A DNA stretch of 64,000 nucleotides, taken from assembly GCF_033115175.1 (NCBI RefSeq), contig NC_084835.1, positions 26,431,858 to 26,495,857 of the forward strand, given 5' to 3'. Both the position numbers and the translations under genes were made by a program. Source of the DNA: Lepus europaeus (taxonomy: Eukaryota; Chordata; Mammalia; Lagomorpha; Leporidae). Below, piece by piece: positions 33,129-47,800 of this stretch (position 1 is its first letter; every line of letters begins with the position of its first letter). Below the pieces are notes generated by a model, which saw only the letters and a list, made by a program, of their open reading frames with translations, did no database searches and was not told the origin of the DNA.

Positions 33129-34401
33129 CTAGGGCCATATAAGAAGGACAGGGTCACCAAACCCAAGTGTTTGGGATCTGTTATGGTATTTTTAGTGATC
33201 ATTTTCTTAAACTATGATTCCCTTCTCTGTAATTCAAAAGCAGAAGCGAAACTTAAAAAAAAATTTTAGAAAGCATTAAACTCTGGTTGTGAATCAGAAC
33301 CCTGAAACTTACAAGAAAAAAAGGCCACATCTCATAACGAGGAAATAAAACATAAAACATAGCTGCATGTGCAGGCAATCTACATTTTCATGATTATCCT
33401 TTTGGTACACCTCAGATCCAATAACACACTCCCTCCCCTAGATCAGGTTAGGTGTTATGTTTAAATCAGCTCCATGCACACCTCAATACTTTCTTGCAGA
33501 TCAGTGTTTTTCAATGTAACAAATTTAAAATTTAAAATCATCTAACATGTATAGGCATAAACTGTAAATTCATTATACACAGATCAAAAGTACCCTTACA
33601 CTTACCTGCCAGACTACACATAATTCAGGTGTGCACAGGTTCCGCCAGAACCACTGGCAGCAGCGATGTCTACCTCCGCACAAGAGAAAGCACTCTCTTC
33701 TAGCTGCACTAGCTGCACGAGGGCTCAGCACAGACGCCAGCTCTCTGCAGTGAGCCTCAGGTAACGGCGCCCATGTGCTGTCCGTCAACACCTGCAACCT
33801 AAATACCAACCTTTCAAAGAAAGCACTTCACATCACCTGTAAGAAACTGCTTTTGTGGAAAGTGGCTTAAGATATTCAGGCACATGAAACAGACACTGAA
33901 GTACACTCCCCTCTCTAAGATGTAAACTAGGACCAACTTCACATTTCGTTGTCAACTTAAACTAATCTGTAAACTCTTGTGTTTTTTTTTTTTTCATTTT
34001 GTTTGTTTATAAAAAAGAAAAACAAAACACCCTCCCACCCAAAAAAAAACACACAACAAAAATCCCAAGCCAAGACAAAAACCTTTCATGGTTTCAGTTC
34101 CATGGCAACAAGTAAAAAGATAAAACTCCCAGTCTACATGTACAACCAATTATGAAACTGGTTTTAAACGAAGGAAACATATGCAAAAAAATCTTTGTGT
34201 ATTTGATAAAGTCAACTTAATATAACAAAAACCAAATTGAAATAGCTTATTAAAAGTGTCCGTATATAAAAATGGCCTTGTGATGTACAGTAAAATGCAA
34301 TAAAAATTATCCTCCTTTGTTCCTTCCCCCACCCCCAGTAACTAAAATGGCTACTGTTCCACAACTCTGTATGCTTCTATAAAAGAAACGTAATGATGTG
34401 A

Positions 34402-35891
34402 TTAAACGTTTTCTAGGTTGTATGCTTGGCGAATGTTGAGGGTGTCTCGGAGCATTAAATCCCGAAGGCGCCAGAGGGCATCCGCCATGGTGGTGTGGGC
34501 CCCTTTACTTTTCAGCCAGTGAGAAGGCAGGCGACTCTCCTGCTCTTTTGACAAATGGACATCACGTCTTCGAGCTAAAATTCAAGTGCAGAGAAACGGA
34601 AGTTGGAATGTTAAGGTGATAAAACATCCTCAGTTCCAAGGTCTGACAGATTTGCAAAAACATAAAACACTTAGTATTTGAAATATTATTAATTTTAACT
34701 ACAGAATATTTCCAAGCAAATTTCTTGTATCATTTTACTAGGCTCTAAAATATCCAATCATTATTTTATTATAGGCGCCCCTAGTATTTACTAATTACTT
34801 CAATGCTAACAAAAATGCCTAAAAAGGTACACATGTGAACAAAAGGAAACCACAACTGCTACTCTTTTTCTTTTTTAATGAAGAAAATAATTTTATCTAT
34901 TTGAAAAGCAGAGGGCAAGAGAGACAGGAAGACAAAGAAAGGCAGACACAGAATCTTCTATCCAGTGGTTCACTCCACAAAAGCCTGCAACAGTTGGGAC
35001 TCGACCAGGCTAGAGTCAGGAGCTGAGAACTCAACCCAGTTCTTCCTCATTTGTGGCAGAAACTCAGTTTCTCTAGCCATCACCACTGTCTCTCAGGGTC
35101 TGCATTAGGAGGAAGCTGGAATTAGAAAGTGGGACTCAGAGTTGGACGCCAGGTACTCCAACATGGGATGTAAGCATCCTAAACTGGCTTCTTAATTTCT
35201 AGGCCAAATGACTGCCTCTGAATAATTTTTAATTTACCCAAATAGATCTACACTAATGCCCAACTGCCTGAAAAATATTCAGATTCTATTTGAAAAGTGA
35301 TGTCTGACAAAACTAAGCTTGAAATTTGGCCAAAAAACCCCTATTTCAGTGTGTGATGTCAATAGGCAAAGAAGCTCCAAACTAAGCAATACATAATTTA
35401 TTTTACTTGTGTAAGAAAGAGAGAAGCTAACTGTAGAAGATGCCAATAGTAGTGAGGAGGCTTTGAGAACGCAGGCATATCTGGAAGGACTCTTACCTGC
35501 CAGGGTCTGGTCCCACTTGCTAATGCTGTTGGACTCAGCACTGAGTCCTTCAATATATTTCAGGTAGGCCTCTGAGTGGAGCAGTCGTTGGGTCTTTGGT
35601 GGGGGAGCCACAAACATGGGTGTTGTTGGCTGCTGGATGACAGGGGGGCCAGCTGGATGTGGGCCGGGATATGGAGGTGGTGCTTGCTGCCCAGGAGGTC
35701 CCAAAACTCCCACCTGAAACAGCACAGGACCACATGGTGAAGCAAAAAGATACTGGGCACATGTTCTAAGAAGAAAGATGACTAGAATTCTAATGCAGAA
35801 AATCAAAATGGGAGGCTCACCTGTTGTCCATAAGGACTTCCACCTGGAGCTGGAGTCCCTACCATAGGGGCCACTCCTTGGTTCATGACAC
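34402..35891 (-). CDS. PBRM1: PBRM1 exons: conserved C-terminus
   Basis: Exons 35891-35821, 35713-35497 and 34574-34402. They encode [19 protein letters not shown], the segment [20 protein letters not shown], and the strongly conserved end with [20 protein letters not shown] and [16 protein letters not shown] at 34402-34404. The 34575-35496 intron contains an old CSINE. Confidence 0.95.
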
Positions 35892-38800
35892 CTATAATTC
35901 AGAATGCAATGGCACAGTTAGAGGCTCTGGGTTGAGATGACTGAAAAACTACTGTCTGATAAGAAATGATGACATTCATAATGCCACCCTATGTACCTCT
36001 GCCCTTGAGTGTTTGTGGACAGGAACCCTAAGCACCCCAAACAGGATTCAAATAGAAAACTTATGTTCTTTTGTTTCTAGGTACTTAAGGCACAACGCTA
36101 GTTTAACTTGTTAGATGCACATCCACTGCTTATGGCTTAGAAAGGATCTGAACTCTGCACAAAATCCTAGTACTTCCCTAGGTGAGCATTAGTCAGAACA
36201 TAGCTCTATTATCGAGGTATTTTTCTTCTGACAAAAGGTTGTCCTATCAATCGGGCCGGTGTTTAATTTCAGCAGGAATGGCTTCGCAGTAAGCAATATG
36301 CTAGGATACTAGGGACACAAAGGAAAAGGCTATGGAAACAGTGGATTAGATTTGTGGAGTCTGGAGGTGTAGCCTTGCTGTCTGTTCATAGGCCAGCAAC
36401 CAGCACCTGGCTCTAACCGGAGTTACTAGTGTTGGCAGAGAGAAGACGCTTCCATTGGATAGAGAATCACTCTGAAAAGAGATCATGTGGAAGTGGGGTA
36501 GCCCTGCTGCTACAATGACAAAGGGCCCATATATTTGTAGTCTCTGGGAATAATCAGGTAGACTCTCCTTAGTGAATGCTCACAAGCAGCTGTCGTCTCA
36601 CAGGCACTTGTTGATAATAATGAAATGTCCTAAATTTAGTGTCTGAGGCTATTTTTATCTCAAGGCTCTCCATTTGTAATTCTGATAAAACACAAAGAGG
36701 CAAGGAGCCCAGTTTATTAAAAACTAACACACAAAGCACAACCAAAGCTTAACAAGTCCCGCTGGCTGTGCAGAAGGATTCAGGGGAGCTACCTCCGGTG
36801 CCTATAGTTCCCCTGGACTAAAAATGCTGGTATTTTGATCAGCCAGAAGTAGCCTATTATTCTAGGGTCACAATTGCTAAATGCCACTTCCAAGAAGTAT
36901 TAGGCATTCTTTTATTTGTTAGAGGAAAAACAAGCTAAGAAACAAGCTTCTACTTTAAAAGCAAGGATTTTTATATTCCAACACTCTAAGTGTACCTGGA
37001 TCACCACAGTAGGATCCTGGTGATTATTTGTGAACACATGGTTTCACTGGTTAGCTGCCCCACTCCATTCTAGACACTCAACCAACCTGGACACCCCAAC
37101 ACAATGGAACTCTCTAGACTGCCTCTGTCACTGCTCTGCAGGGCAGCACACACAAATCCACAGAGTTCTGCTCCCCTGTTCTGTGTCATGCCAGGGGCAC
37201 CAGGGAGAATGTGAGCTGAGTCACCAGAGGAGCTCCCAGCGCCTTCTGCTCTTCAAAGTCTGACTAGACATGTATTTGTGTAGACACTAAGAGGGGTCCT
37301 TCCTTGTCTCCCTGACTGTGGCCAGCTGTGTTGTGTTGTACTTCCTTCAAACTCAACTTAGAACCTAACAAGGGCACAAAGGAACATAGCCTGTGCCCCA
37401 ACACCCGCTAAAAGACAGGTGCTACCTGGAGGGTATCTGTCTTGCACGTGGCTTCCGCTGAGCGTTACATGACCCTAGAAGGTGTTATTTCTAACCTATT
37501 CTTAATGGCTCAGCGAGACACCTGGGCCATGGTGAGAGGGCACAGAATGAGGGCCAGATCCACCTGTCACATGGGAACACCTAATTTATATCTGAACTCT
37601 GCTACAACAGGAGCCAAACACAGGCCACCATTTTATAGCAAAGTACCCACTCTCACAAACACTTCTTCCTCTGGAAACATCTGGAAAAAGACACTTTGGT
37701 GGAGTCACGGATATTCTCTAAGAACATTCACACAGACAGTAACTGGAGGCTGAGGCTACGCCATCGGGTTTGTTTTCCTTGTACACTGCTGGGTCAGCCC
37801 TTGGGAGCGTCATTTGGAAACCTGCAAAAATCTTACAATCAGTAGGTCCAGTGCTGATGTTAGCAAATCTAATGAGTTTCCAGCCACCTTTAACCTGGAA
37901 CAGGCCCTTTTAGCTGATAATTTAGGTAATGGATAAAATGTTATTCCATTCATCTTAGGTCACATTCCCTCCAACAAGATTTTAACTAAGAGTTTGTTCT
38001 TTTGCAGACAAAGGCAATTAATGCAGGAACTTGTGATCTTAAGTTTTCTTTAACATAACATTCCAACTTGTTAATTCATTATAAAGTGAGGCTGAATGTG
38101 GTTATTTCTGGACTCCATTTATGTATTTCTATGTGCAAGAACTTCTGAATTTCTGATGACACACAGCCAACACACAGCAAACAGGGTAGGCCAAGCTGTT
38201 CTTTAAAATGCTACCTGGTGGTACATGGTGCTTCCCAGGGGACTCGTACCTCCTTATGATTCCTAAGCCACACTGGGCAAAGGACTTCTGAAGAGTTACA
38301 CAATGGTGACTCTAAATGCCCCTGGGAGGGCTGCTTGATGAGGAGTGGACAGACCAGGGACCTTAGACAGAAGACTCTGTGAGGTGACAATTATACCAGA
38401 GGAAGAAACGCACTCAGGAACAGAGTGCTTTTTTATGTGACTCTGAACTAAGAATCTGGGAGACTTCATTCACTGATAAAGGGGAACAACCTCCTAGGCT
38501 GCCTGGGTTTTTTGAGCACATGTCATATTGCTTGAGTGATGACAGAGTATGTCTCCTGCCCTTCAGTCAGCTCAGTCTAGCCTCTGTCATGTGTCCTGTG
38601 CTACTGCCAGGCAGCCAGGTGCACAAGGACACAGGTGCTGGAGTCGTCTGCTCAACACACAGGACAAGCCCTGCTGCTGACATCTCTTGGATTTTCAGTG
38701 AGAGAAGGCCTGGTCACAATGGGCAGCAGGTGCCACCTGGAACAACTGGCTGAGGGAGGAAAAAGAATGTGAAGATGAGATTAATGAGTGAATGAGGATG

Positions 38801-41800
38801 AAGTTCTTACCCGGTGGTGGGATGCCTGGGAGGCCAGGCACACCTGGCGGAAGATGGTGGGGTGGAGGCCCCCCAGGGTGAAGTGGCTGCATGCTGCCCA
38901 TGCTAACAAGGCCATCAACTGAGCCCTGCAAAGGTGGAAGGCCTGGCGGATAGCCACCCATCATGCCTTGAAGGACACAACAAATTTCAGACATGCATCA
39001 TTAACATGCAATATGAGCTAAGTAATAACAACCCTCCCACATGCACTATACCAATGAATAAAGCACCCTTAGTACTGCATGATAGAACGGCAATTAGTGT
39101 AATTATTTTGTTGCAATAATGAACAAAATAAAACATTACAAATATGAACCCAACATTTCTGGATGAATTAGTACTTAGTACATTATTATTTGTAGTTATT
39201 TCCCCTGGGATAAATATGCTACATGTTTTCAGTTAAATAATGATAAAGAGGAGTTCTAGTAATAGCCTTCCCAAGGCCAGAAATATTCAAGCTGTTCAAC
39301 CAGAGTGACCAGTTCTGCTGACCGCAATTCTAACTGCACATTACACAACCATCATTCCACTCTGCCCACACTCATATGCATGAGGGGAAGCTGGAATGGA
39401 AGGAAACGAGCGCTCAGTCCTCATCACAAAGCATGCTTCTCCAGCTTGGGGGCAACAGTGTTTCAGGACTTCTCCATCTCCTCCTCCTCCTCCCTTCCAG
39501 CCCACCTCTGCTGGTGAGAATGGACTGTGCTCAGGCTTGAGCTCTGGAAAAGCTTCGAAGAGCCATTCCAATGAATAATGTTTCATTTTTGGATCTCAAA
39601 ACATGATACAATAAAGATAAAACCTAAACCCTCCCAAGCCAACCAAAGCTAAGGTCTCTTCAGGTGTCTACACAGAGACCTTAAGGAGGAAGGGCTGGAG
39701 AATCAGGCTCTGCTGACTTGAAATAGGCCAACTGTCCTCACTGTCTCCAAGCTCACAAGTGTCCTCACATAAACCTTCAGTTAACAGGGAGCATTTTAAT
39801 GGAGATACAGAATTTCTGTGAACAGAGGCTTTTATTCTTTTATTTTCAAAGTGCACCTTCATATAACAAAGACTGCTGGCTAGGGAAGAGGTCTAGCAAA
39901 GACTTATCTTTGGCCAAAGGAGTAAAAACAATAAAATAATTTTAAAATGTCAAGAACTCACCCACCAAAAGACCTTTAAAATCACATGGCATTTTTTTAA
40001 AAACAAGAACAACAATATGACTTTTCTGGGATTTGCAATGATCATGAATGAACAAGAACACAAAACTCCCCCTGAAATGCAATCACCTTTGGTCACAGCT
40101 TCTTTAAAAGGGATGATTAAAGGGCTAGTGCCAAACCTCATTTCTATCAAATACTCTTTATAGAGGAACTCTGGGAAATAGTGAAAAACTCCAGGTTCTG
40201 CTGAGGGTTTTACTCTTTGACTTTCCCTGAAGAACTATTTGAAAAATATTTATAAATGTTTAATCTTTTAAAGCTATGAAATAGCTGAAAATTCTGTGAT
40301 TGACTCATCCTGCTTCCTTAGTCATGAGCTGACTGCAAGACTTACAATTATACAAACCAATAAAACAAATTTTAAATTGTAATAGCTCTACACATGAAAT
40401 AGGATTATGAGTTTCATTTAAAAAAATGACAGTTCAGATAACAAAATCTACTTTTGAACAGACACCATCACCTTAAACATGAGGAGATCCAAAGCTACCA
40501 AACTGTTTTAACCACACCACTAGATAGAGCACTCAGGGATAAGTAGGTGAGAAATTGAAGAACATTAGGAGGCTTTGCTTTCAATTACAAAAGCCCATCT
40601 GAACGCAGCCTGTAGAGGCTGTGGTTGTAGAAATAAATTATCAAGAACTGAAAGACATGGCACTTGTCTTCATTAAACTGTACTTTGGCATTTATTATCC
40701 CAGTCACATGTGTTCAAATGAGCTTCAATGCTTGTAAGCAAAGCTGGTCTCAAACAGCAACAAGGTTAAGACTCAGGCCCTAAGCAACCTTATAAATAAG
40801 CCCATGAAAAATCATTCTCTGAGCTGCACCGTTCCCACTAAAGACCAAAGACTGGTTACTGTCGAGAATGCTTGCCCTTCACTCCCATGGCCCGGAAGTC
40901 TGGGCAGCATACCCTTAACAATGGAGCAGGGGCATTCTAGAGGGCCCACCCTCCTCACCCATACAGCTCTATGATTTATTCCCCAACAGGGAGCTAAAAT
41001 GCTGCAGCTGCTGTTTTCTCTGTTTTTAGCTGTTTGTATTCATTTTGTTAATGTGTCCCTGGGTTTTGTAGTCAAGGGCACAATGCCACAATATCACACA
41101 TCAAATACAACAAAAGAGGCTGAATATCAATGAGGGAATTCTAACTTTCAACATCCCCCGTGTTCAAGGCCTGATTTCTAAAAACCTCCAGAACCCCATT
41201 AACCAAAATGGGCCATGGAATAGAGCAGGCGATTATGAGATTTGTTAGATCAACATCAGTTACACTGAAAGTACTGAAAGCCACGATTCAGATGTGCTTT
41301 GGCGAGTGCAACTGCTGAGTTCAGCGATAGTGCATTTGAGAACTTGCCATCACAAAAGTTAGGAGCGACAATGGAAAAGTTATGCTACTCTTCCTGAAAA
41401 AGCAAAAACAAAACAAAATAGCAAAAACAAAAACAGCATCTCAACAAGCCTGCCTTCAACAACACTGTCTTGGACTCCCTGCAAAAGAGGTCAAAGTGCT
41501 TGCTTCAGAAGAAACGGGTGGCTTGAACAGACCTCAGCAGGCTTGGAGAGATCACAAAGGAGGGGCCTGAGAGGTGGTCTGCAGGCTTCTCACTGGAGAC
41601 AGACATGTCAAACAAGGACATTCAATTCAAGAATAGTCAAATTTGCTGCAGCTTCCAGAACCAGAGGCAACACACACAAGCAAACCACATTCATCAGTTT
41701 CTTTTTTGTTTTCTCTTGCTTAAAATATGTGACTGGGATACTAACAGAAAATGCAGTTTAATGTAATTTAATAGAAAAGCATTACAGAGTGGGCACAATG

Positions 41801-44800
41801 AATTGAATAAGGACTTCGTATTTTCTTTAGCAGTCATGCACATTGGTGACCAAGAAAGGATTTACAATTCATTGTCAAAAATCCTTTTAAATGGTCAGTG
41901 TTTTAAGGATGGCTGCAGCAGAACAAGGCAAACTGAATACTGGAATGAAACGGGAAAATCAACACCACCTAAAGGCTGGCTTCATGTTTTCTCTTGGGAG
42001 TTCTTCTAGAACAGAATTCAGGGTCTGTTTCTATCTTGTGCTTTATTTAGTGCTCTATCAGGAGCAGTCTGGGGTAGAGAACATCACCAGACAATGCCTA
42101 CAGCCTGGCAAGAGTTGCTCCCTACCAATTCCCAAGGTTAGGCCCAGGGCCCATTTCTGGGGCAGAGGGGGAGGCATTGCCTATATGGGAAAGGCAATAC
42201 AGGACAACATGATGATTTCAAACTTTGAATCTGTCATGAGAAAAGGCTATATAGACTGTGGCCTACTCCTCATTGGAGAAAAAAAAAATGAAGGAATTTC
42301 TTAAAGTGGAAAAAAATGGTCTTAGCTCCTGTTTTTACCTGCAACAGGTGTCAACTGCTGATTGAGCATCCCCATTGGTGTTGGTGGTGGCACCACCCCC
42401 ATGAGAGCCCCCACAGGGGTGCCTGCTCGGGGAGAAGCACTCGGCTGCTGTTGCTGTGCTGCTCGCTCTCTCTCCTGCTGCTCAGCAACTTTAGCTGCCC
42501 GCTCTGTAAAGGCATTTCAGATTTTCAATTCTGTTTTTAACCCAGGAATTCAAAATACCATCCATTGCATTCAACAGGACTAGTAAAAACACAGGCAACA
42601 GTTCTGTCTCAATGGAAAAAACAGTAGATGACTAGTCTCCAACACAGGAGGAGTCGGGCTGCTTTCACTTGGTAACCTAGAATCCAGCTTTCCTATCCCA
42701 TCTTGAGAACTGGTCTGCAAAGATTTCAAGAATGTTAAGACTGCAACACACATTCAGAAAGCACAGGTTTTATTTAAACATGTCACCAGCGTAACCAATG
42801 AGGTTAATCTCATGAGGCACCCTGAAGATGAGAAGCACTACCATTATTCTAATATTAATAGCATTACAGATTATTTATAATTTCAACATGAAGCAATTCC
42901 ATGGCCCATTATAATTTTTGGCACAAATGTTACTTACTATATTTTCCTGATTCCTTGTACCCAATTTTCCTAAGATTTGAGGACTCTTTATCATTAGTGT
43001 CATATAGACTTTAGCAGCTGAAGAAAATTAACTCTGTAAGGGAAAAGTAGCTTATTGCCTCCTATACAAAGATTTAAGGAAAGTAAACAGCTAATTTCTA
43101 CACTCCCACGGAGCAAAGAGGTCATGCTTAATAAACCCTCAGGGGAAAAAATGCATGATACTCCAGGCTACAATCGTCAGAAGCAGGGAATACATACCTA
43201 TTTCTCTCTCTATAAATGTGATATGCATATGTAGCAATGGACAAGGTACTGAAAGAACTAGATTCTCTGAAGCAGAGCAGCTCAGTACTGACCATAACTC
43301 CTCCTCAATCGGTGAAAGTTCCAGAATCCACTTCTACGTCATCCAAAATGCAAGAGGAGCATTTGTTTGTGGCAGTTCTGTGTGATGGAGCACATCCTGC
43401 TATCCTCCTCACTCCCTTGAGCTACTCTGCCCGCACCTCCAGAGCCAAGAACCCCAACAATCACATGCCTAGTCTCTCTGGGAGCTAGCAAACTGGGTCC
43501 CCATGGGAGAACTCTAGAAGTGCTGTATGTATTCCCAAAGCTCCCACCACACAGGCTTTTTTCTGAGTTACCATTCTTAATTAGGAAATCCTCCCCACTC
43601 TTCACATGGGCAAACGGAGGATGGGAGACTGGTAATGATTTGTCCAAAGATGCAGAGAGAACTCAGCAATCTATGACTCTGACTCCTGATATCACACCCC
43701 AACTGCCACACATTAACCCTCCAACATGGTGTTCAAAGGGCTACAGCTAATCTGAGGAGGGGTAAAATAACTCAACATCACCTTGCCTAAAAGAGAATCG
43801 AGAAGCTACAGCCCCAGTTCTCCTTTAGTGCAACAGTGTGGGGAAAGCCGAGTGAGTCAAAGGCCCCGTTGCTGTGACAGAGTCGCCTACGTGGACTTCA
43901 CTCACTACCACTGTCCCAGCTTATAGACTCTGTACACTCAATACAATTGAATATGAGGAACAAAGGCCATTAGAACAACTACTTCCTCAGCAGAAAAAAA
44001 AAAAAAAAAAACACAAAAGCCAAGAAACAAAAAGACTCTAAACCCCCACATTAAATTTTAGTATTTTTATTACAAATGATACAATAGAATGAGAGACCAA
44101 AAAAATGAAGCTGAAAAAAAGAAAAATTTAGGACTGTGGATGGAATACTGGACTGGCTACCTGTTGGCTCTTTCTGAGACAAACCCAACTGGGCTGTCTG
44201 AGGAAACAAAATTATTAAAACAAAGCCAGTCAAACTTCAAATTCTGGGTTTGAATTCAATGGGTAAGAACAGCAAAAGTTCAGTTCTCGTGGCTCAGGCA
44301 GAGGCAACTGAGTCACGAGCTCATCCTCACTGGGTTCTCAGGGAATTTCACACTCTCCTCTGAATCTTTCATCTCTTCCTCTCAGCTCTGCCCCAATGTT
44401 TTTACCTCTCCATCACTTCAGATGGGTCTCTCTTGTTCACACCCTAATTTACCTGTCACACAGTACTGGCTTTATGGGCCAGGGAACAGGTTTTACACCC
44501 CTGTTAGCTTCATTTCTAACATTCCTTGAACTGAGAGGTATACTTGGTTTTCGCTTTCACTAAGGTCAGAAATATCAAAGCTCCCCTAAGATAGTTCTTA
44601 AGGAACTCAAAGAATGTTGCACAAGGTATCAGTTTTTTTATTATACTAATAGACATTACATGACTACCTGGTCAAATTTCAGAAAATGACAGATAACCAA
44701 AGAGCAGGTTTTTTTTTTTAAACTACAGCTCCTTAAGGCTTTAACATGGTAATATGTGCAGTGACTTTCCAAGAAACAGCTTGGAGTGCTTCTCAGACTG

Positions 44801-47800
44801 GTCTTGCCACAGGGTATTTTTCTGCTGAGCAGCCTTCAGGAGGATTAGGGTACAGCACAAGATCTCTGCGGAAGACTGTCAGATTAATTTTGTAATCATC
44901 GATTAATTGTAATAAATGAAAGGAATTTTCAAAAAAGGGTTTTCTTGGAGACTTCATAAACTTTAATAAGGGGAGAAACTTTAATAATTGATGTTTGCTG
45001 AAAATAATGGATTTGGACCTAGCTGAGGTACGTAATAACTGACCACCACAGAGGATGGCTCTGAACTGGAAAATGAACACATAAACCTCCAACGGAAAAA
45101 TACAGTTCCAAGAGCAATAGACCTGCCTAAACTAATGTTTACTACTCATTTATTAAAGCCATGCTCGATATTTTAAAAAGAACAGAAAACTAAAAAGACA
45201 AAAATCTCTCTGAAGTATCTGTCCCTAATGGTCAGAATCATCAAGTGCTTGAATGACAGCTCACGGACCAAAGTACTTTAGTTATAAAGTAAAAGGAAAA
45301 TAAAGGCAGTTGAGCTTTATCAAACAGACCCCAGCTGCCTTAAAAACAGCCATAGTAAGACACAGCACAGGCCAGGACTGGCCTAAAGGAACCAAGTACT
45401 ACAGCCAAGCCTCAGTCTAAGTTTAAACATAGGGCTTATCAAGAGCCATAACAGAAGACTGCTGATTTTAAAGGGCCCCTTCCTGATGAATATATTAACC
45501 AAAATTATAATTAACATCATTATATAATCATTCTCCAGCTCAATATATGTGTGTTTAAAGGGCTCAATGAAAGAAGAAACTCATGCAATTTTTAATAGCC
45601 AAGTATTCCTGTTTGAGAACTCTTGCGGGAGAACACCACCAGCCTCAGGGGTCAAGTCAAGGGCAGCGCTCTGCTCAGTCAGTCAGGGCTGGCATCTAGA
45701 CTGCTGGCTGGGTACCATCTGGAGAAGTCCCCAACACAAAGTTCATGTGCAAGTGGTAAGCACAAGAAAGTAAAACCTGTCTATGCACGTGCATTTCTAT
45801 AAACATATCCTTGCTTAGAAAGCTGAGACAGTTGTGCATTGTTTCTATTTACCTTCATATTCTGCTTTCTTGGCCGTCTCCAGGTTTCTCCATTCTGTCC
45901 CCACCAGTCGGCTGAGCTCCCCAAAAGAGTAGTCTGGATGCTGGGCCTTAATCACAGCTCTCATTTCACTGCTGAACAGGATGTAGCCACTCATGTTGAT
46001 TTTCCGTTTGGAGCCTTCTTTCTTTGCACTGCCTTTGGCAGACTTTGGGGTAGACTGTAAGACAGAAAGCTTTTATAGTGCATCAGAACACTGCATTTAG
46101 TTAATCGCTCAGTTTCTGGAAACCAGGAACACAGGATTCAACAGTTACTGTTTTACAGACATGTTCAGTTTATAGCTGGTCATTTTCTTGGTCAAAGTAT
46201 ATTTCTTCTTTGCTTCCTACCATATAAGACATACATGAAAATTTCACTGAATTCCATGACTGTAATCTGTAACGGTGACCTCATAATTAATTCTTGAGAA
46301 AATTCTAAACAACAACAAATACAAACAGGGATCACCTTAACCCTGGTTGAGGTCCTAAAGAAAGAGATATTAAAAAGATACAGGTGATAAAAGTTAGAGT
46401 ACTAGGTTGATGCCATTCCTTATTGCTTTTCTAATGTAAGGTAGGGAGAGTCTTTTAACTGAACTTGCCATTAAACCAAATATGAAATTTTAAAGATATA
46501 TATTTTAAATGATTAACAGCATTAATATGATAAACAATGGATTATTATTGGCTTAGTAATATGATAGATTTAATTTCAATCAACAAAAATAAATAAATCA
46601 ACAAAGGCACTGAGAAAGGAAAAAAATGCCGTGCTTTCCTGCAGTATTCTAAGTGGAAGCCCACCTATGGAGAAGCTGCAAACCAAAGCTGGGAATAAAA
46701 CCAGTACCAGGAACTTGTCACCTTCACCTGTGGGGGAGTGTAGGGCATGAGGTCCAGCTCACTGGCCAGGGGAGTCTGGAGCTGAGGTAGAGAAGGAGGC
46801 TCGATCACCTCACTATCTTCTTCCCCCATCTCTTCAATATCATCATCTCCACCTTCTAACTCAGCAAATTTAGCTTCTAGCAACTGGATCTTCTTTTCCA
46901 ACAAAGGTGAGGGCTCCTTCTGAGGAACGATTGGTTTTCTGAAAAAAATAACATAAAAAATTAAAATCACCTAACACTAGTCAGAAACCAGTGTTCTACC
47001 TTAATATCTAGAAATACATTCCTGCAATCTGCAACATACACTCTAAGGGCAGTAAGGGAGTTTAAATAAATACATATTAAGGAAGTCACTTCTACTTAGA
47101 GATGCTTGATTTATTTATTTTTAAAAGATTTACTTTTTGGGACTCCCACATGGGTACAGGGGCCCAATCACTTGGGCCATCTTCTACTGCTTTCCTAGGA
47201 CATAGCAGAGAGCTGAATCCAAAGAGGAGCAGTCAAGACTCGAACTGGTGTCCATATGGGATGCTGGCACCACAGGTGGAGGATTAGCCGACTACACCAC
47301 AGCACCAGCCCCAAAATATTTACTTTTTATTTATTTCAAAGGCAGAATTGCAGAGAGAGAGGGAAAGACACACATATACACACACGAGAGAGAGAGAGAG
47401 AGAGAGAGACAGAGACAGAGAGAGACAGAGACAGAGATCTTTCATCTGCTGGTTTCTTCCCTAAACGGTCACAAGGGCCAGGGCTACCTGAGTACCTGGA
47501 GCTTCTTCTCGGTCTCCCACATGGGTGCAGGAGCCCAAGCACTTAGATCATATTTCACTGCTTTCCTAGGCCCACTAGCAAGGATCTGGATTGGAAGTGA
47601 AGCAGCCAGAACACGAACTGGTGGTCACATGGGATGACAGCAACGCAGGCGGTGGCTTAATCCACTATGCCACAAGGCCTGCCCTGAGACGCTTGTTTTT
47701 AAACAATTCTCCCATGGGCTGGCGCTGTAGTGTTAGCAGATTAACTTCCACCTGCAGTGCCAGCATCCCATATGGGCACTAGTTCCAGTCTTGGCTGCTC

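Larger units (their letters stand above)
28820..34401. other. Convergent 3' flanks of SMIM4 and PBRM1
   Basis: AT-rich region without recognisable coding exons. It should contain the PBRM1 3'UTR next to 34401. Besides one CSINE (29450-29760) and a GC-richer unidentified block (about 32345-32560) I see no repeat I can name. Confidence 0.5.

Noticed and set aside
34298-34303. Plus-strand AATAAA near the PBRM1 stop
   Set aside because: Wrong strand for PBRM1 and far from any plus-strand gene end.
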